Under the pieces are notes generated by a model. It saw only the letters and a list, made by a program, of their open reading frames with translations. It searched no databases and was not told the DNA's origin. DNA of 64,000 nt from Buxus sempervirens (lineage: Eukaryota; Streptophyta; Magnoliopsida; Buxales; Buxaceae). Made by a program: the position numbers and the translations under genes. This document shows, in pieces, positions 1 to 11,618 of the stretch (positions are counted from its first letter, which is position 1; every line of letters begins with the position of its first letter). Location: positions 12,203,402 through 12,267,401 of the forward strand of contig OX387183.1 of assembly GCA_947561395.2 (NCBI GenBank), written 5' to 3'.

Positions 1-791
1 TGTTTATAAGGCCATTTAGGTTTCAGATTTGAAATTTCAAACCTGTACTTTGATGGAAGTGTTGATTTAATGCTGGTAAGAACTTTGGCAATGCTTTTCA
101 TCTTTTCCTTGCCTTGTTGTTCCCAAATTCAGCTATAGCGTTGTTTCTCCAAATTATGTAAAGCCGTTTCTCCAAATTGCGAGAGTGAATGAGATCTTCA
201 TTGTACAATTTATTTAAATTTGTTTTCCCGGATCTTTCGTCTTAGAGATTTGAGGCATAACATACTGGTACCATATGATTATTCAAATATAACTTGCTCA
301 GATTTGTTGCCTAGCTACTTTTAACATTGCTTGTCATGGTTATGTTCAGGAAAATTGAAAATCTTCTTCCCTCATGACGCTTGATTTTTTGCATCATTGT
401 TAGATGTAATGCTTCAGCTCCAATTGAATTATCGGAGCACATGACTCTAGCTAATTAAATTCCTAAACAGTTGATGATAATATTGTTATATATTATGCTA
501 ATCATGCCGAAAGAAATGCTATACCTTTATGATTCCCAAATAGTCAGTATACAAGGAAGTGTATATTAAAAACTTTAAATTATATTCTTTTAAATATTTA
601 AAAATATGATTATACTAAAATCAACCTTTCAAAAATTGAAAAACAATAAAAATTTATAATTTATTATTAGTATTATTATTATTATTATTTAAGAAGGTCA
701 AGTACTTTAACAAGCAAAGGTAAATAAGGAAAGGAAATATATATTATTAGAAAATATAATGTATATTTAAAAGAAACATCTTAAAATGTAC
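1..791. other. AT-rich DNA without a recognised gene
   Basis: No open reading frame of convincing length or composition and no recognisable exon is seen on either strand. The stretch becomes very AT-rich after about 540, with a short ATT-rich run near 665-690. It could be intergenic or intronic. Confidence 0.5.
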
Positions 792-849
792 TATACATAC
801 ATACATACATACATACATACATACATACATACATACATACATACATACA

Positions 850-944
<95 letters not shown>

Positions 945-951
945 ATATATT
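792..951. repeat. Compound microsatellite (ATAC)n then (AT)n
   Basis: About 21 uninterrupted ATAC units run from about 793 to 877. They pass directly into about 30 AT units to about 936, then a few GTAT units. The Tyr/Ile- and Met/Tyr/Val-rich open frames across it are products of the repeat, not genes. Confidence 0.97.
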
Positions 952-1065
952 AACAATATATATTCTTTCAATTCTCAATTTACACAACTTCTTATGTAAA
1001 AGAAAATATTTTTATTTTATATTGTGAATTAAGTAGTCAATTTTTATTTTGTATATATATATATA

Positions 1066-1243
1066 TCTATACTATTAATAAAGAGAAGAGGGAAATATTC
1101 CCTTCACCTTTTGGCCCCTTTACTTTTTCTAAATATTGTCCTCACCAAACAAACCAATCCTCTACTATTTCAAACATATTTTAACTACTTTGGAATGTTT
1201 ATCTAAGTGGGCCCACATTGTTTACGTACGTGCAGCCCCCTAG
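1066..1243 (+). mobile_element. Small Helitron-like element (candidate)
   Basis: The segment begins TCTATACTATTAATAAAGAG directly after an A and ends CTAG directly before a T. This is the A/T insertion context and TC...CTRR termini expected of plant Helitrons. Short palindromes lie close to the 3' end: GTGGGCCCAC at 1208-1217 and ACGTACGT at 1224-1231. It is only about 178 bp with no coding capacity, so it would be non-autonomous. No target duplication is expected for this class, so the boundaries rest only on terminal motifs. Confidence 0.5.
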
Positions 1244-1907
1244 TGTATATATATATATATATATATATATACCAAAATTCCTTAATTTTGAAGTTTATTG
1301 TAATTTTTTTTTGTTTTATTTTTTTCATGTTAAACTTAGAGTTTAGTATCCATCTTCGGGATTACTTATCACATAGGCTAATGGCTATGTGAGACTCTTC
1401 ACACCCTCTTTGTGAAGATGGGTCAGATCATCCTCATTCAAACCCTTTTAAGATGGTGATTTGCAACCTAAATTACAAGGCACCTACAAATTTATTACTG
1501 TTGTTGACAATCAATTGAAGGCACCTACAGATTTGTCATGTAAATCAACAAATGATGAGTTTAAATGAAGCTTGCGGCTTTAATATGAAATTGGAAGTTT
1601 CACACAAGTGTATAAACTCCTAATTAGGAAACGAGACTACACTACACGGTGCCTCTCATCTTCAACCCACAAGGGTTGGCGTTAAGATCCTTCAACCCAC
1701 AAGTGAGAAACATGTACGCATCCACTACGTATACAGATGTGTATGCATGACGTGTACATTTTCAATCCAAACGAATAATAGTACAAAGGGACATAATAAG
1801 GTGACAAGGTGGCCATTACATTCCAATGATCACTAACAATATTGATTATGATTTACATGTACAAGGTAAACCTTCCATTTTTGGTCCAAGCATTCATGAA
1901 ATTTTCT
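1244..1907. other. Intergenic DNA with a short (TA)n run
   Basis: A TA microsatellite occupies about 1245-1271. The rest holds no supported gene. It lies downstream (on the minus strand) of the DUF247 pseudogene and may contain its former 3' untranslated region. Confidence 0.4.
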
Positions 1908-4900
1908 TCAATTTCCTCGGGGATGTATAGTATAGTGGGTTTGTATAGCACCCACAATGGTTTGTATAATTGTTACAAGAAGAAGAATAACTGTAGCCCA
2001 TAAAGCCATTAAAACCCAAGGGCTACGGAAGTAGGTATGCCACAATTCACCAAACCAAACATTACGCTCGGTCTCGTACCACATTTGAATGCTCCGTTTT
2101 ATGGTCCAGTATGCATTAGGAGAGGGAATCAAGTTATCAACAATGTGATTGAAGAGATCAGCCGCTTGTTGTGCGACATGGGAAAAAATCAAGATCAATG
2201 ACTTCCTTAATCATTACGTGGGATTGGTTAAAAAACACAGAGTCGCCACCATTCTATTTAGGTGTGAATGGACACCAAAATATCAAATAAGCACAAAAGG
2301 CAAATTTAGGGTAAAAATAACCCTCTAAAAAAACAAACCAGAGATAGGTAAGGGGATTAGGTTATGAACAGGGGAAGGTGTTAGGCACCCCTATTCATCC
2401 ACACAAGGTGGTTGCCAGGCATTGTTCAGGTTAAAAATAAAGGAAAAAGGCTTGCTATAAAAATCACAAAAAGACAAAGATCTATGGTTTTTTCATACGA
2501 ATAGCCTGATTGATCCAGAACTTTCAAATATGATCATACCATTCCTAGGGTTTCATGATAAAAAAATTGAGATAAAATCAAATAAAACCAATCTAAAGTG
2601 AAAAATCCAAAAATCTGGCTTCAAGTTAAATTCTAGAAATCTAGAAAAATATGATTTTTATAAAATATTTCAAAATTGAACTTGAACAGTCTAGGACATA
2701 GATAAAGCCCAAATTTCACATTAAATCGAGAAATAAAAACCAAAAATACCAACGTTGATGAAGAACATCAAAAGGGGAGAACTTAGACCGTAGGGTCTTC
2801 TCTCAATAATGAAAAACGACTCAAAAACCATATCATGAAACCCTAGAATTTACTTTCAGGCTTCTGGATCCAGATCTACCATATTGATCATGATAGATCC
2901 AGGATCTTGGCCTAAAATCACAAAATCACGAAAACAGTGCTGTAGGTGCAAAAGTGGTGAAAATCCAAATTTTAGAAAAAAGTGGGGATCTCATGCTATA
3001 AACATCATGGATTCATATGATTGATTCAGATTCAACATAAAAACCATTAAAACATGATCAAGATATTCAAAGCAGCCACGTCTCACAGATTTGAGCACAT
3101 GGGGGTCTACCCTACGGATCCACCTGTTCTCTTTTCCCCTAGCTCTCTCTTCACGTTTTACGGCTAGAGAGGATTCTTGAGGTACTTGGAGATAGGTTTG
3201 GGTACACAAACACAATCAAAGGCCTTATTCTATAAAAAAGGAGAAAAACAGATATGGGGTTCTATTCTAGGGATCCACCTGTTCCCCTTTCCCCTAACTC
3301 TCTCTTCACGTTTTACGGCTAGAGAGACTCTTGAGGTACTTAGAGACAAGTTTAGGAATACAGAATAAAAGATGACCTTATTCTACAGCAATGGAGAAGA
3401 TCCTATTATCTCTAGAATTGAAGACAAAAAATAAAAGGGAAAAGGGACTTACCTGGATTGAGCATGCAGAGCAGCAGGGATTCCTCTCTTCTCTTGGAGC
3501 TCCTTAGACTTCAAATTTTCGTGGCCTTTTGCTTGAGGAGAAGCCCTCTATTTATAAGCAAACCCAGGGGTAAGGCTGGTCCAGAGGTTTGGCTAGATAG
3601 AGTTTCAGATTGAGTTAAACACCAAGATAATGCCAATCCTTTGCCAAATAGGATAATAAGAGATTCAAATGGATAAATAAGAGGATTTGCATATCCCAGA
3701 GATATATTTGGATGCAGATAAGGCTCAGAAATCGAGAAAGGATAAATTTGCACAAAACCCCCGTACCCGTATATATATTACGGGCGCGCTCTGCCCGTAT
3801 TATTAATACGGGCACGCCCTGCCCGTATATCAACTGCGGGCATGACCAGACCGTAAACAAAATACGGGCATGATCAGTTTGGCCAAATTTTACACTTTTT
3901 TGACCTGTTTCAAATCCCAATTAATATTTTCAATTATTTTCTCATTTTTAGTGTAATTTGGGGTGTCTACACTTGTTCATCACTGCCCAGGCCATTATAT
4001 AGAATTCTGCTTTATCTGAGTAGTTTGGCATCATCAGCATGATCAATGAGTGAATCCATGAAGCAGACAAAGTCGATCACACCGTAGTCCCCAGGATCAT
4101 CCTCCTTGCACATCTCATAGGCTATCATGTTAAGCAAAATGCCCTTAGTTGATCCGTCAACAATAATCCGAGGCAGTGTTAGATGTGCAAATATTAGGTG
4201 AGATTGGAAATGAATGTCAGCCGGAAAAAAATCAGGGTCTACCTTCAATCGGATCTCAATTGACCGAAGCTCTTTGACTGAACGACATGACGCTGCTTCC
4301 AACTGACCATACCCATCAAACTCACCATCTTGTTTTGTGTTTTCTCTAGGGCCAAGAAACATCTCCCTGAATAGGTCGAGGAGATGAAAGTGATGACGTT
4401 TGATTTCTTTAGGAAGTACACATGCACGTCGCTTAAAATTATGATTCAATCGATTTCCATACATTTCCAGAACGAAATTGTAAACACACAAAGATTTTTT
4501 TGCAGAATCACACGAAGATTTTTCTTCAGGAACATCTGCAAGATCACGCAAAGATTTCTCTACAGGATCACACAAAGATTTTTCTGTAGGATCATGCGTG
4601 TCATAATCTAGTAAGACATTGATAATTATAGAAGGAAGCTGGTTCTCCACCATGAGCAAGTCACGAGCTACAAGAGCTATAGAATGAGAGCTCATCATGT
4701 GTAACCTTTCGGCATTTCTAGATATAATGTAGTGCATGTACTGGACAAGGAAGCAACCATCCAAAAACATAATCATTGCGAATTTGTTGTCATCGAACCT
4801 ACTCATAGCAGGGCACTTAACATAGTACCCCCTTGCTTCCTTAGAGACTTGTAGTACTCTTTTGTAGAGTTCATCGACACTCCCTATTCTTTTGAAAAAT

Positions 4901-5084
4901 TGACTGGCCATCTCAATCTTGAGCTGCTCTGCTTCCTCAAGACCAGGCTTTTCATGGTGATATGGACCAATTGAAACCACCTGGGGATCATAACATGCTA
5001 CATCAGATTCAACCTTCCGCAACATAGGTGGAACTAGTGGTATTTTAGCCCTTTGAGGACGACCGGCACTGCAATCTTAGTGTT
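1908..5084 (-). pseudogene. DUF247 (UPF0481) family protein, split by an LTR insertion
   Basis: Read on the minus strand, 5084 to 3977 gives a long open frame with the DUF247 hallmarks: PQVVSIGPYHH near the start, LMVENQLPS in the middle and NMIAYEMCKEDD near the end. After the interruption at 2170-3971 the C-terminus resumes with ADLFNHIVDNLIP, then a hydrophobic membrane segment after YFRSPW, and stops at 1908. DUF247 proteins are plant-specific, about 400-500 residues, usually with one C-terminal transmembrane helix; their function is mostly unknown. The copy is dead for two reasons seen here. A TAA follows the codons for KLLR at about 4012, where the second copy at 47.5 kb has TCA, and a 1.8-kb LTR sits a few codons further on. 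A short internal repeat of the type EKSLCDP, about 10-12 residues long, expands the central region (about 4470-4600). The true upstream start is uncertain: an in-frame ATG lies at 5025, but coding similarity extends a little further upstream. Confidence 0.85.
2170..3971 (-). mobile_element. Solo LTR (TGTAGACACC family) inside DUF247
   Basis: The 1,802-bp unit starts TGTGCGACAT and ends GGTGTCTACA on the plus strand (TGTAGACACC to TGTCGCACA on the minus). It is flanked by the 5-bp duplication CTTGT at 2165-2169 and 3972-3976. Removing the unit plus one copy restores DUF247 continuity across GATGAACAA. There is no internal coding region, so it is a solo LTR left by recombination. Near its minus-strand 3' end it carries GGTGGCGACTC (complement at 2240-2250) and GGGGTGCCTAACACC (about 2380). 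A cluster of ACGGGC/GCCCGT repeats lies at about 3780-3870. Two related longer LTRs occur at 49.4 and 58.3 kb and a truncated copy at 39.2 kb. Confidence 0.92.
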
Positions 5085-6119
5085 CTATGTACATTAATAG
5101 GTCACGTAATTCGATAGTTTGGTCTGAGGATTCACTTGTCTCACCTGCTTCTCTTTTCCTAAAATTTGTCATTTGGATTTCTTTAGCTTCATACAGCATC
5201 CCAGAACCTTGTTTTGTGCAAATTTTGTTTGAAATTTATACAGGCGGAAGTTGCATTGAACTTTAGGAAATTGGAAAAAAAAAGTCAATAATGGTAGATT
5301 TGATTTACAAATCCTTCCAGTTATTTTTTCTTTTTGTTAGATTTATTTAGACCCCAAAAAATAGTTTTTTTTTATTTTTTTATAAATATCTATTTAGCAA
5401 ATGAATCAACATTAGATTTCATGTTTTTAAAGTGCACTTGCTACAAAACAGAAATATTAGCTTTAAAAAAAATGGAGAAGAGGAAGAAGAATCCAAATTA
5501 AGTCGTTTAAAATATTAAATTTGATTAATTAGTTTCAACTGAAGCAATAACAATCTCACTATTAGTAGAAAATATAATATTGGGTATTGATTCAAAAGAC
5601 TTACAAGAGATGGGGCTTTCTGAATTCATGAAATTAATTTGAGAAGGATAGCTAATAAAGTTGCAGAGAAAGTGAAGACTCCAATGTAAGGAGAAGGTTG
5701 GGAAATGAGGATGAGGGAAGCTTACCTTTGAAATCCTGACAAACCTGCTGATGAAGAGTGGGAAGAAAGAGAGGATCACAGCACTCGCTTTACGGTTTAG
5801 GCTTCAATTGATTGGAGAAGTGTAAGAATTAGAAAGAGAGGGAAGGCACTTGTTCTCGGGTTTTGTTGAATGGGAAAAGCTGAGTAAAGTTGTAAAAGCC
5901 TTTTAGATTCTCCCGACACCTTGGTATGCGAAGCAGGAACAATAACGCTTGGCTATTCATTCACCGAACCTCTTCCTTCTCCCATTCGTGTTGCCAGCCC
6001 CTCTGATGTACTTATCCTAATCCAACCTAACCCCGCTTTGCCCTTTCCCTTGCCCTTGTCAAAGAGGCAAGGAGTAGGAAACTTGTCTGACATGAGATTA
6101 TACCACGCGGTTTGTAACA
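5085..6119. other. Intergenic DNA between DUF247 and KRP
   Basis: The region is AT-rich with poly-A/T stretches at 5270-5400. A minus-strand open frame at 5525-5779 (84 codons, rich in Ser/Phe) has no recognisable similarity. Around 6020-6075 the sequence resembles a stretch near 48290-48350 beside the second DUF247 copy. No gene is supported. Confidence 0.4.
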
Positions 6120-6410
6120 ACCAATTTCCTCTACGAGGATTTCCTCCGGCGATTCCTCTTGGGAGCGTTTGGGGACGACACGCGTCCCAGGGGCCCAGTC
6201 CTCAGCAGCCCCGCTGAAGCCCTGTGTTTAGCCGGCTCCTCTTTTTTGAGCCAGCCTTCGCCGATCGGAGCCGTTTGCGAAATTTGAAAACCTCGAAGCG
6301 TATGTGAAGCGCGGTCTCCTTCTTTCTCTCTCTCTCTAAGTCTTTCTTTCTGGCTCTCCCTCTCTCTTTGCTGTTTGAGTCTTCATGAGGGAGTAGTAAG
6401 AGAAGAAGAA
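6120..6410 (+). promoter_or_regulatory. KRP promoter / 5' untranslated region, shared by an inverted copy
   Basis: The region upstream of the KRP ATG contains an imperfect palindrome GGACGACACGCGTCCC (about 6172-6188) and GAGCCAGCCTTCGCCGATCG (about 6249). A CT-rich tract (about 6320-6365) just before the start codon is a common feature of plant core promoters and 5' UTRs. Nearly all of it recurs in inverse orientation at about 19660-19960. A more diverged version lies at about 27830-28130. No clear TATA box was identified. Confidence 0.6.
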
Positions 6411-9058
6411 ATGGGGAAGTACATGAGGAAAGCGAAGATTGCTGGTGAGGTAGCTGTGATGGAGGTCTCGCAGGCGTCTCTGGGGGTTCAAACTAGAGCC
6501 AGAACCCTGGCCCTACAGAGACTTCAGGCGTCAACGGCGACGACAACGACAACGAACTCGGGGGAGTGTTATCTGCAGCTACGAAGTCGTAGGCTCGAGA
6601 AGCCTCCGCTGCTTGTGGCCGGCAATAACGAGTCCAGAAAACAGCAACAGGCACACAAGGAGAGTTGCAAGTCGAACCATAAACCCAGAACCAGTTCTAA
6701 GTTGGGTGTGGTTTCGGTGAATTCGGGGTCTATTGGGTCGGTCTCTTTGAGCTGTTCAAAGACCGAACATGGGTACTCGACTAAGGAGGCGATTGAGATG
6801 GGAGGACAAGGGGAAGAGACCCAGAACAACAACAGTAACGATGGGGGTTTGGAAGCTTCTTTTGGGGAGAATTTCTTGGAGTTTGAAGGAAGAGATAGGT
6901 GGGGTTTGTTGGTTCTGTGTGAAACTACCTCTTTTTCTCTTTCTGGGGTAGTGTTCAATTCGTTATTAGTTTGATTAGAATGGGTGATTGCAATTGTATT
7001 TGAGAAAAATTTTCCCTGTTTTTTTTCCTTCTGTTATGGGGTTTCGATTCCTCTCCCCCTTTAACTGCTGGTAAAAAAAAAATTCAATTATTTTAGCTAT
7101 TATTGTACTATTTTATAAGTGATTTTCATGTTTGTCTCCGGAAAGCTGATTTAGGTTTTTAAACAAATAATTTGTTTTGTTTTTCGATTTCTTGTTTTAG
7201 CTCTGAATGCATGCATGTTATTTCAGTTGGGATTTTTAGAGGATTTGTACCCAGGAAAACCCACTTTGTGTCAGAGATTTTTATATGTCTAAGATTGCTG
7301 CTTTTCTTTCTTTCTTCCTTTCCTTATTCGTTTTGGGGTTTTGCTTTACTTGTCTGCGGTTCTTGTAGTGCATGTTCTGGTCTGTTTCTGAAACTTGAGC
7401 TGCAAAATCCTGTTTGAGTAATATTTATTTGCATGTGTGTGTTGCTACCTACCCTTGCTGTTTTGATGTTTTTTTTTCCTTCTGTTTCTAGAATTATGGC
7501 AATGCTAAAATATGGTGTTTGAAGTTACATATGTCCTAAAATATTGTTTGTGTATGTCATGAACATGGATGCTTCTATATTTTTTTTCATATATCATAAT
7601 AGAAAATCTTCCTTCTCTTTTCTATTTTGTTTCTAATTCTATCTTTCATTTTGTGGCTCTGTTGTGTTTCAGACTTTCAGGTCATGGTTCTTGTGTAACA
7701 TTTCATTTATGGTTATTAATTTATGGGACTGTTTTCTATGGAAAGATACCCTTCTGGAACATCAGATTCTACCCTTCAATGACCTGTTTATTTGAGGCTT
7801 TTTGTTGCAAATAAATTTTTTCTTTTTTTTATTTATATTGAGGAATCTAATTAATGCTCTTTATTTCTTTAAGGGTATCAGGGGAAAAGCCAAAGAAAAT
7901 AAAAGCTGTTTTTTTTTAAAATAAACTTTTAATATTTCTTGTAATTACTATATCCTGTGTTTTATTTATTTCTTGTATTATGAGTAAGTAATAAGTCTTT
8001 TTAATTTATTTTATTTTTTTCATTTATTTGTTTTCTAAAGCAGGGGTTTTTTTTGCAAGACATGAAACTGATATTGATGCTGAAACTGCTTTGCTGGTAT
8101 TCAGGTTCATGAATCAAGAAAATAGCTAGAAAACGTTGGCTAGGCTAGTAGGTGCCAGTGAGTACAGAAATGGGAAAAAAAACAAGTGAATAATATGTTG
8201 GTCTATTCACTGTGATCTTTGTTGTTGAATTATTGTACTTTTTCCAATGAATTTGCGTAGAAACTTGGGTCCATATCGTGGTACGAGATTGTTTACTTGT
8301 TGCAATGGCAGAAAACCCTTTTGTGTCTCTTGAATTTTGCAAAGAGATGTAATTCATGGGGCCATGTCACTGACTAAAACATATATGTGGAGTAGTCTGT
8401 GTTCCAAGGCCCTTAGAAGTGACAGGATATGTTTTCTATCTTTTTGTTTTCTTTAGCTTTTGCTTTTGGCACAAAATCTTGCACATTTAGGTGCCTGTGC
8501 TTCATTACATGATATGATAGCCCTTGGTACATATTATTCACAAGAGCTTAATCACTTTTTCTCTGTTTCACAGGAGCACTAGGGAATCCACACCTTGTAG
8601 TCTGATAAGAGACTCGGATGCTATTGGAACTCCCGGTTCTACCACCAGACGTGCAAGCATCCGGAGGATAGAAAACATGCGAAGAAATATGCCGGCAACA
8701 AATGAAATGGAGGAATTCTTTGCTAGTGCAGAGAAACAGCAACAAAGATTATTCGCTGAGAAGTATATTACATATGCATATTTCAATTATTCATTCATGA
8801 TTATCTTCCTTATTGAGAATGTGACTCTTGTTATTGTGGTAACTTTTGTTTTTCCCTTTTTGTGTAAGTCATTGTGATAACTCAATGTGATCTACTGGTT
8901 GCGAGTTTCTTTTTAACCCCATTGACTTGGTGTCTTCTTGTCTGGATCTATGCAGGTACAACTTTGATCCCGTGAACGAATTGCCCCTTCCCTCTCTCAG
9001 TCGAGCTTCACTTGGGGCTATTTTGGAGTCTAAACCCCCTGAAACGGTAAAACCCTAA
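6411..9058 (+). CDS. KRP: KRP/ICK cyclin-dependent kinase inhibitor with an altered C-terminus
   Basis: Three exons join in frame: 6411-6898, 8574-8762 and 8956-9058, giving 259 residues. KRP proteins are nuclear inhibitors of CDK-cyclin complexes. Exon 1 starts [20 protein letters not shown], then has [10 protein letters not shown] and [13 protein letters not shown], conserved N-terminal KRP motifs, and ends FEGRDR. Exon 2 continues [13 protein letters not shown] and [19 protein letters not shown], the start of the CDK/cyclin-binding domain. Exon 3 gives [12 protein letters not shown], where family members normally finish GRYEW. Here the frame instead runs through [14 protein letters not shown] and stops at TAA 9056-9058, inside the chaperonin promoter. 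All splice sites are GT-AG (for example AG|GTGGGG at 6898). The 1.7-kb first intron is TE-free as far as I can see. The lost tail is part of the inhibitory domain, so function is uncertain. The family assignment is secure; expression and activity are not. Confidence 0.85.
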
Positions 9059-9219
9059 ACCCGGCTACTTCTAGAGGCTTCGCATTTTCAGAAGAACCTC
9101 TTCCAGTGTTCTCTCCTCCTATATACGTCAACGTTCTCTTCTTCAGAACCGCTCTTATGTGCAATTCGAATAGCCTTAATAGCTTCTCTGTAGCCCCGTT
9201 TTTGTGTGAACTCACAATA
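8985..9219 (+). promoter_or_regulatory. Chaperonin-60 5' region joined onto KRP exon 3
   Basis: The sequence between the KRP-type codons and the CPN60 ATG contains AAACCCTAA (9050-9058), a telo-box often found in 5' regions of plant housekeeping genes. That same telo-box supplies the stop codon of the KRP frame. The fusion point lies at about 8992, directly after the codons for PLP. Assignment of this DNA to the CPN60 promoter/leader is inferred from its position directly upstream of CPN60 exon 1. Confidence 0.5.
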
Positions 9220-11618
9220 ATGTACCACGTGGTTGCAACCATCGCTTCCAAAGCCAGGTAACCTCAGCACCCGACGCTTCATTTGATTGTTCTGTTTTTG
9301 GTTAATGGGTTTGCTCATTTGCGTCGACTCCGTGATATTGTTTGTCACTTGTCTGTGTTTTTGCTTGTTTGCAGGATTCCGAGGAACAGTAGCCAACAGG
9401 TTAGATTTGATTATTTTTCTTGTGGCATTTATCTGTTGATTTAGTTTACCGATTCATGCTTGCTGGGTGTTATGTGTATTGGATATTTAACGAAGTGGGA
9501 TGTTGTTTACCTTTTAAAATGTAATTTATTTTTTACTTTTGTGTTATGTAATTTATTTTTTACTGCTTTGCATGATCTTGCCATTCTTACTGGAGGAGAA
9601 GTAGGTTGACTTTCCTGTTTTTGATCACGTACCATCCTTGAATCGTTATTTTGCTGTGTGACCCACTTAATGATTCATTTTTTTATTTTAGGTCATAACT
9701 GATGAGCTTGGCATGAACCTTGAAAAGGTGAATGTGGATATGCTTGGTTCATGCAAAAAGGTGGGTGCATTTGCTGTTCCAGATTTTTATATTTACTCTG
9801 ATTATAACGGACATGAACATTTGATCTTTCTAATTGATAAGAAAATGTTAAATGTATGAATGCCGTAGAAGTTCTTCTTTCTCTTCTTCTTCTATTTTTT
9901 TTTCCCAAATATTATTGTAAAAGGTTCCTGCCTTTTCACTTGAGTGTAGGAGGGGTAGAAAGTAATGGTGGTTAATTTTCTTGCACTCAGTTAAATTTTT
10001 CCTTCTGCAATTATATTTTGCTATATGACTAAGTTGTTTGGTGCAATTGCAGGTGACAGTATCTAAAGATGATACTGTTATTCTTGATGGGGCTGGTGAC
10101 AAGAAAGCCATGGAGGAAAGATGTGAACAGGTTTGTGTTGTTCCTTATTTTCATAGTTTACCTTTTATTGCATTGTTAATGATTTTCTATTGTTGCATAA
10201 ATATGAATTATTATGTTAGTTTCAGTTTAGTTTTACTTATGCTGGTATTGTTGCTATATGACAGCTGAGATCTACAATTGAATCAAGTACTTTCGGCTAT
10301 GACAGGGAGAAGCTGCAAGAGAGACTGGCTAAGCTTTCTGGGGGTGTTGCTGTTTTGAAGGTTGATTCCCTCCCTTTGTGCAATATCACCATGTCTAGTG
10401 TTTATGAGATTTACCATGTCACAAATATTTCATGTCTATGGCTGAAAAAGTGACATTTTAGAGTTGATTAATCTATAGTGATTCTCTGAACAAGATGGAA
10501 TGTAATGTACTTAGAAGAGTTCATTGCGTCTTTTTTGCAGATTGGAGGTGCTAGTGAAGCTGAAGTTAGTGAAAAGAAGGATAGGGTTACGGATGCTCTA
10601 AATGCCACCAAGGCAGCTGTAGAGGAGGGAATTTTACCGGGTAAAACCTATTTTGATGAGATTTTTCCTATTGTGTGGTGAACATGTTCTTTTGGATAGA
10701 TTTCAAGGGCTTCCTTGTTTCAGGTGGTGGTGTTGCACTTCTCTATGCATCAAAAGAGCTAGAAAAGCTACAAACAGCTAACTTCGACCAGAAAATAGGT
10801 GTCTAGATTATTCAGAATGCTTTGAAGGTTGCTATCTATGTCCCTCTATCTTGACTCGTCTGCACATTAGAAGTTCAGTCCACGATAATAGAACTTGTGG
10901 GTTATCATTTGCATAATTTTAAAGCAAGTAAAGTCTATCTCTGTTAAGCCTGTTGATCTCTTAAGTTGATTCAAAACCTTGGTTGACATCAATATTTTGC
11001 TACTTAGTTATTAGATGTTCATACTGACAACGACTTTGTTCCTTCTTCCAATTACTTTCGAGTGATCTTCAGTGGCCTAAATGCGTTAAATTACATTTCA
11101 ATTTAGCTTGTTCAAGGACATTCAGCATTAATAATGAGTTCTATCACAAATTTTCCTTTGCAGACACCTACATACATTATTGCTTCCAATGCTGGAGTTG
11201 AGGGAGCGGTGGTTGTTGGCAAATTATTGGAGCAGGACAACCCTGATCATATGACACGGCCAAAGGTCCGTATTCGCTTACTCTCTTGTCCGATGTGTTG
11301 AATTTATATTGCACCAAATGGGTTGAGATATATTTTTTAACCCCTTGCACTGCCAGGTGAATATGTGGACATGGTGAAGGCAGGAATCATTGACCCATTG
11401 AAAGTAATTAGAACAGCCTTGGTAGATGCTGCAAGGTAATGTCAAATTCTTCGTTCTCTTGGCTTCTTTTCATTCTCCTAAGTAACAATCTGATTACTGT
11501 CATCCCTGTGTAGCGTGTCTTCTTTGATGACGACGACTGAGGCTGTTGTGGTTGAGCTTCCAAAGGATGAGAGGAAGTTCCGGCAATGGGTGGTGGCATG
11601 GGTGGCATGGACTTCTAA
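9220..11618 (+). pseudogene. CPN60: Mitochondrial chaperonin-60 (HSP60) pseudogene lacking its middle exons
   Basis: Exons recognised are 9220-9257 and 9375-9399 (presequence MYHVVATIASKAR then IPRNSSQQ), 9692-9760 (VITDELGMNLEKV), 10053-10130 (VTVSKDDTVILDGAGDKKA), 10265-10360, 10541-10640, 10724-10827 (GGGVALLYASKELEKL), 11164-11275 (IIASNAGVEGAVVVGKL), 11357-11435 and 11514-11618. Introns are retained with GT-AG borders, so this is a DNA-level copy, not a processed one. Intact CPN60 is about 575 residues and folds matrix proteins. Here the equatorial and apical coding region between the presequence and VITDELG is missing. Further lesions are TAG at 10804-10806 in place of the Gln after the KIGV motif, a shortened NPD segment before 11275 that breaks the frame, and a one-base shift near 11570 just before the Gly/Met-rich tail. 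It cannot make a working chaperonin. Confidence 0.88.

Noticed and set aside
747..987. Minus-strand frames rich in IYIYIY and MYVC
   Set aside because: They are translations of the ATAC/AT microsatellite.
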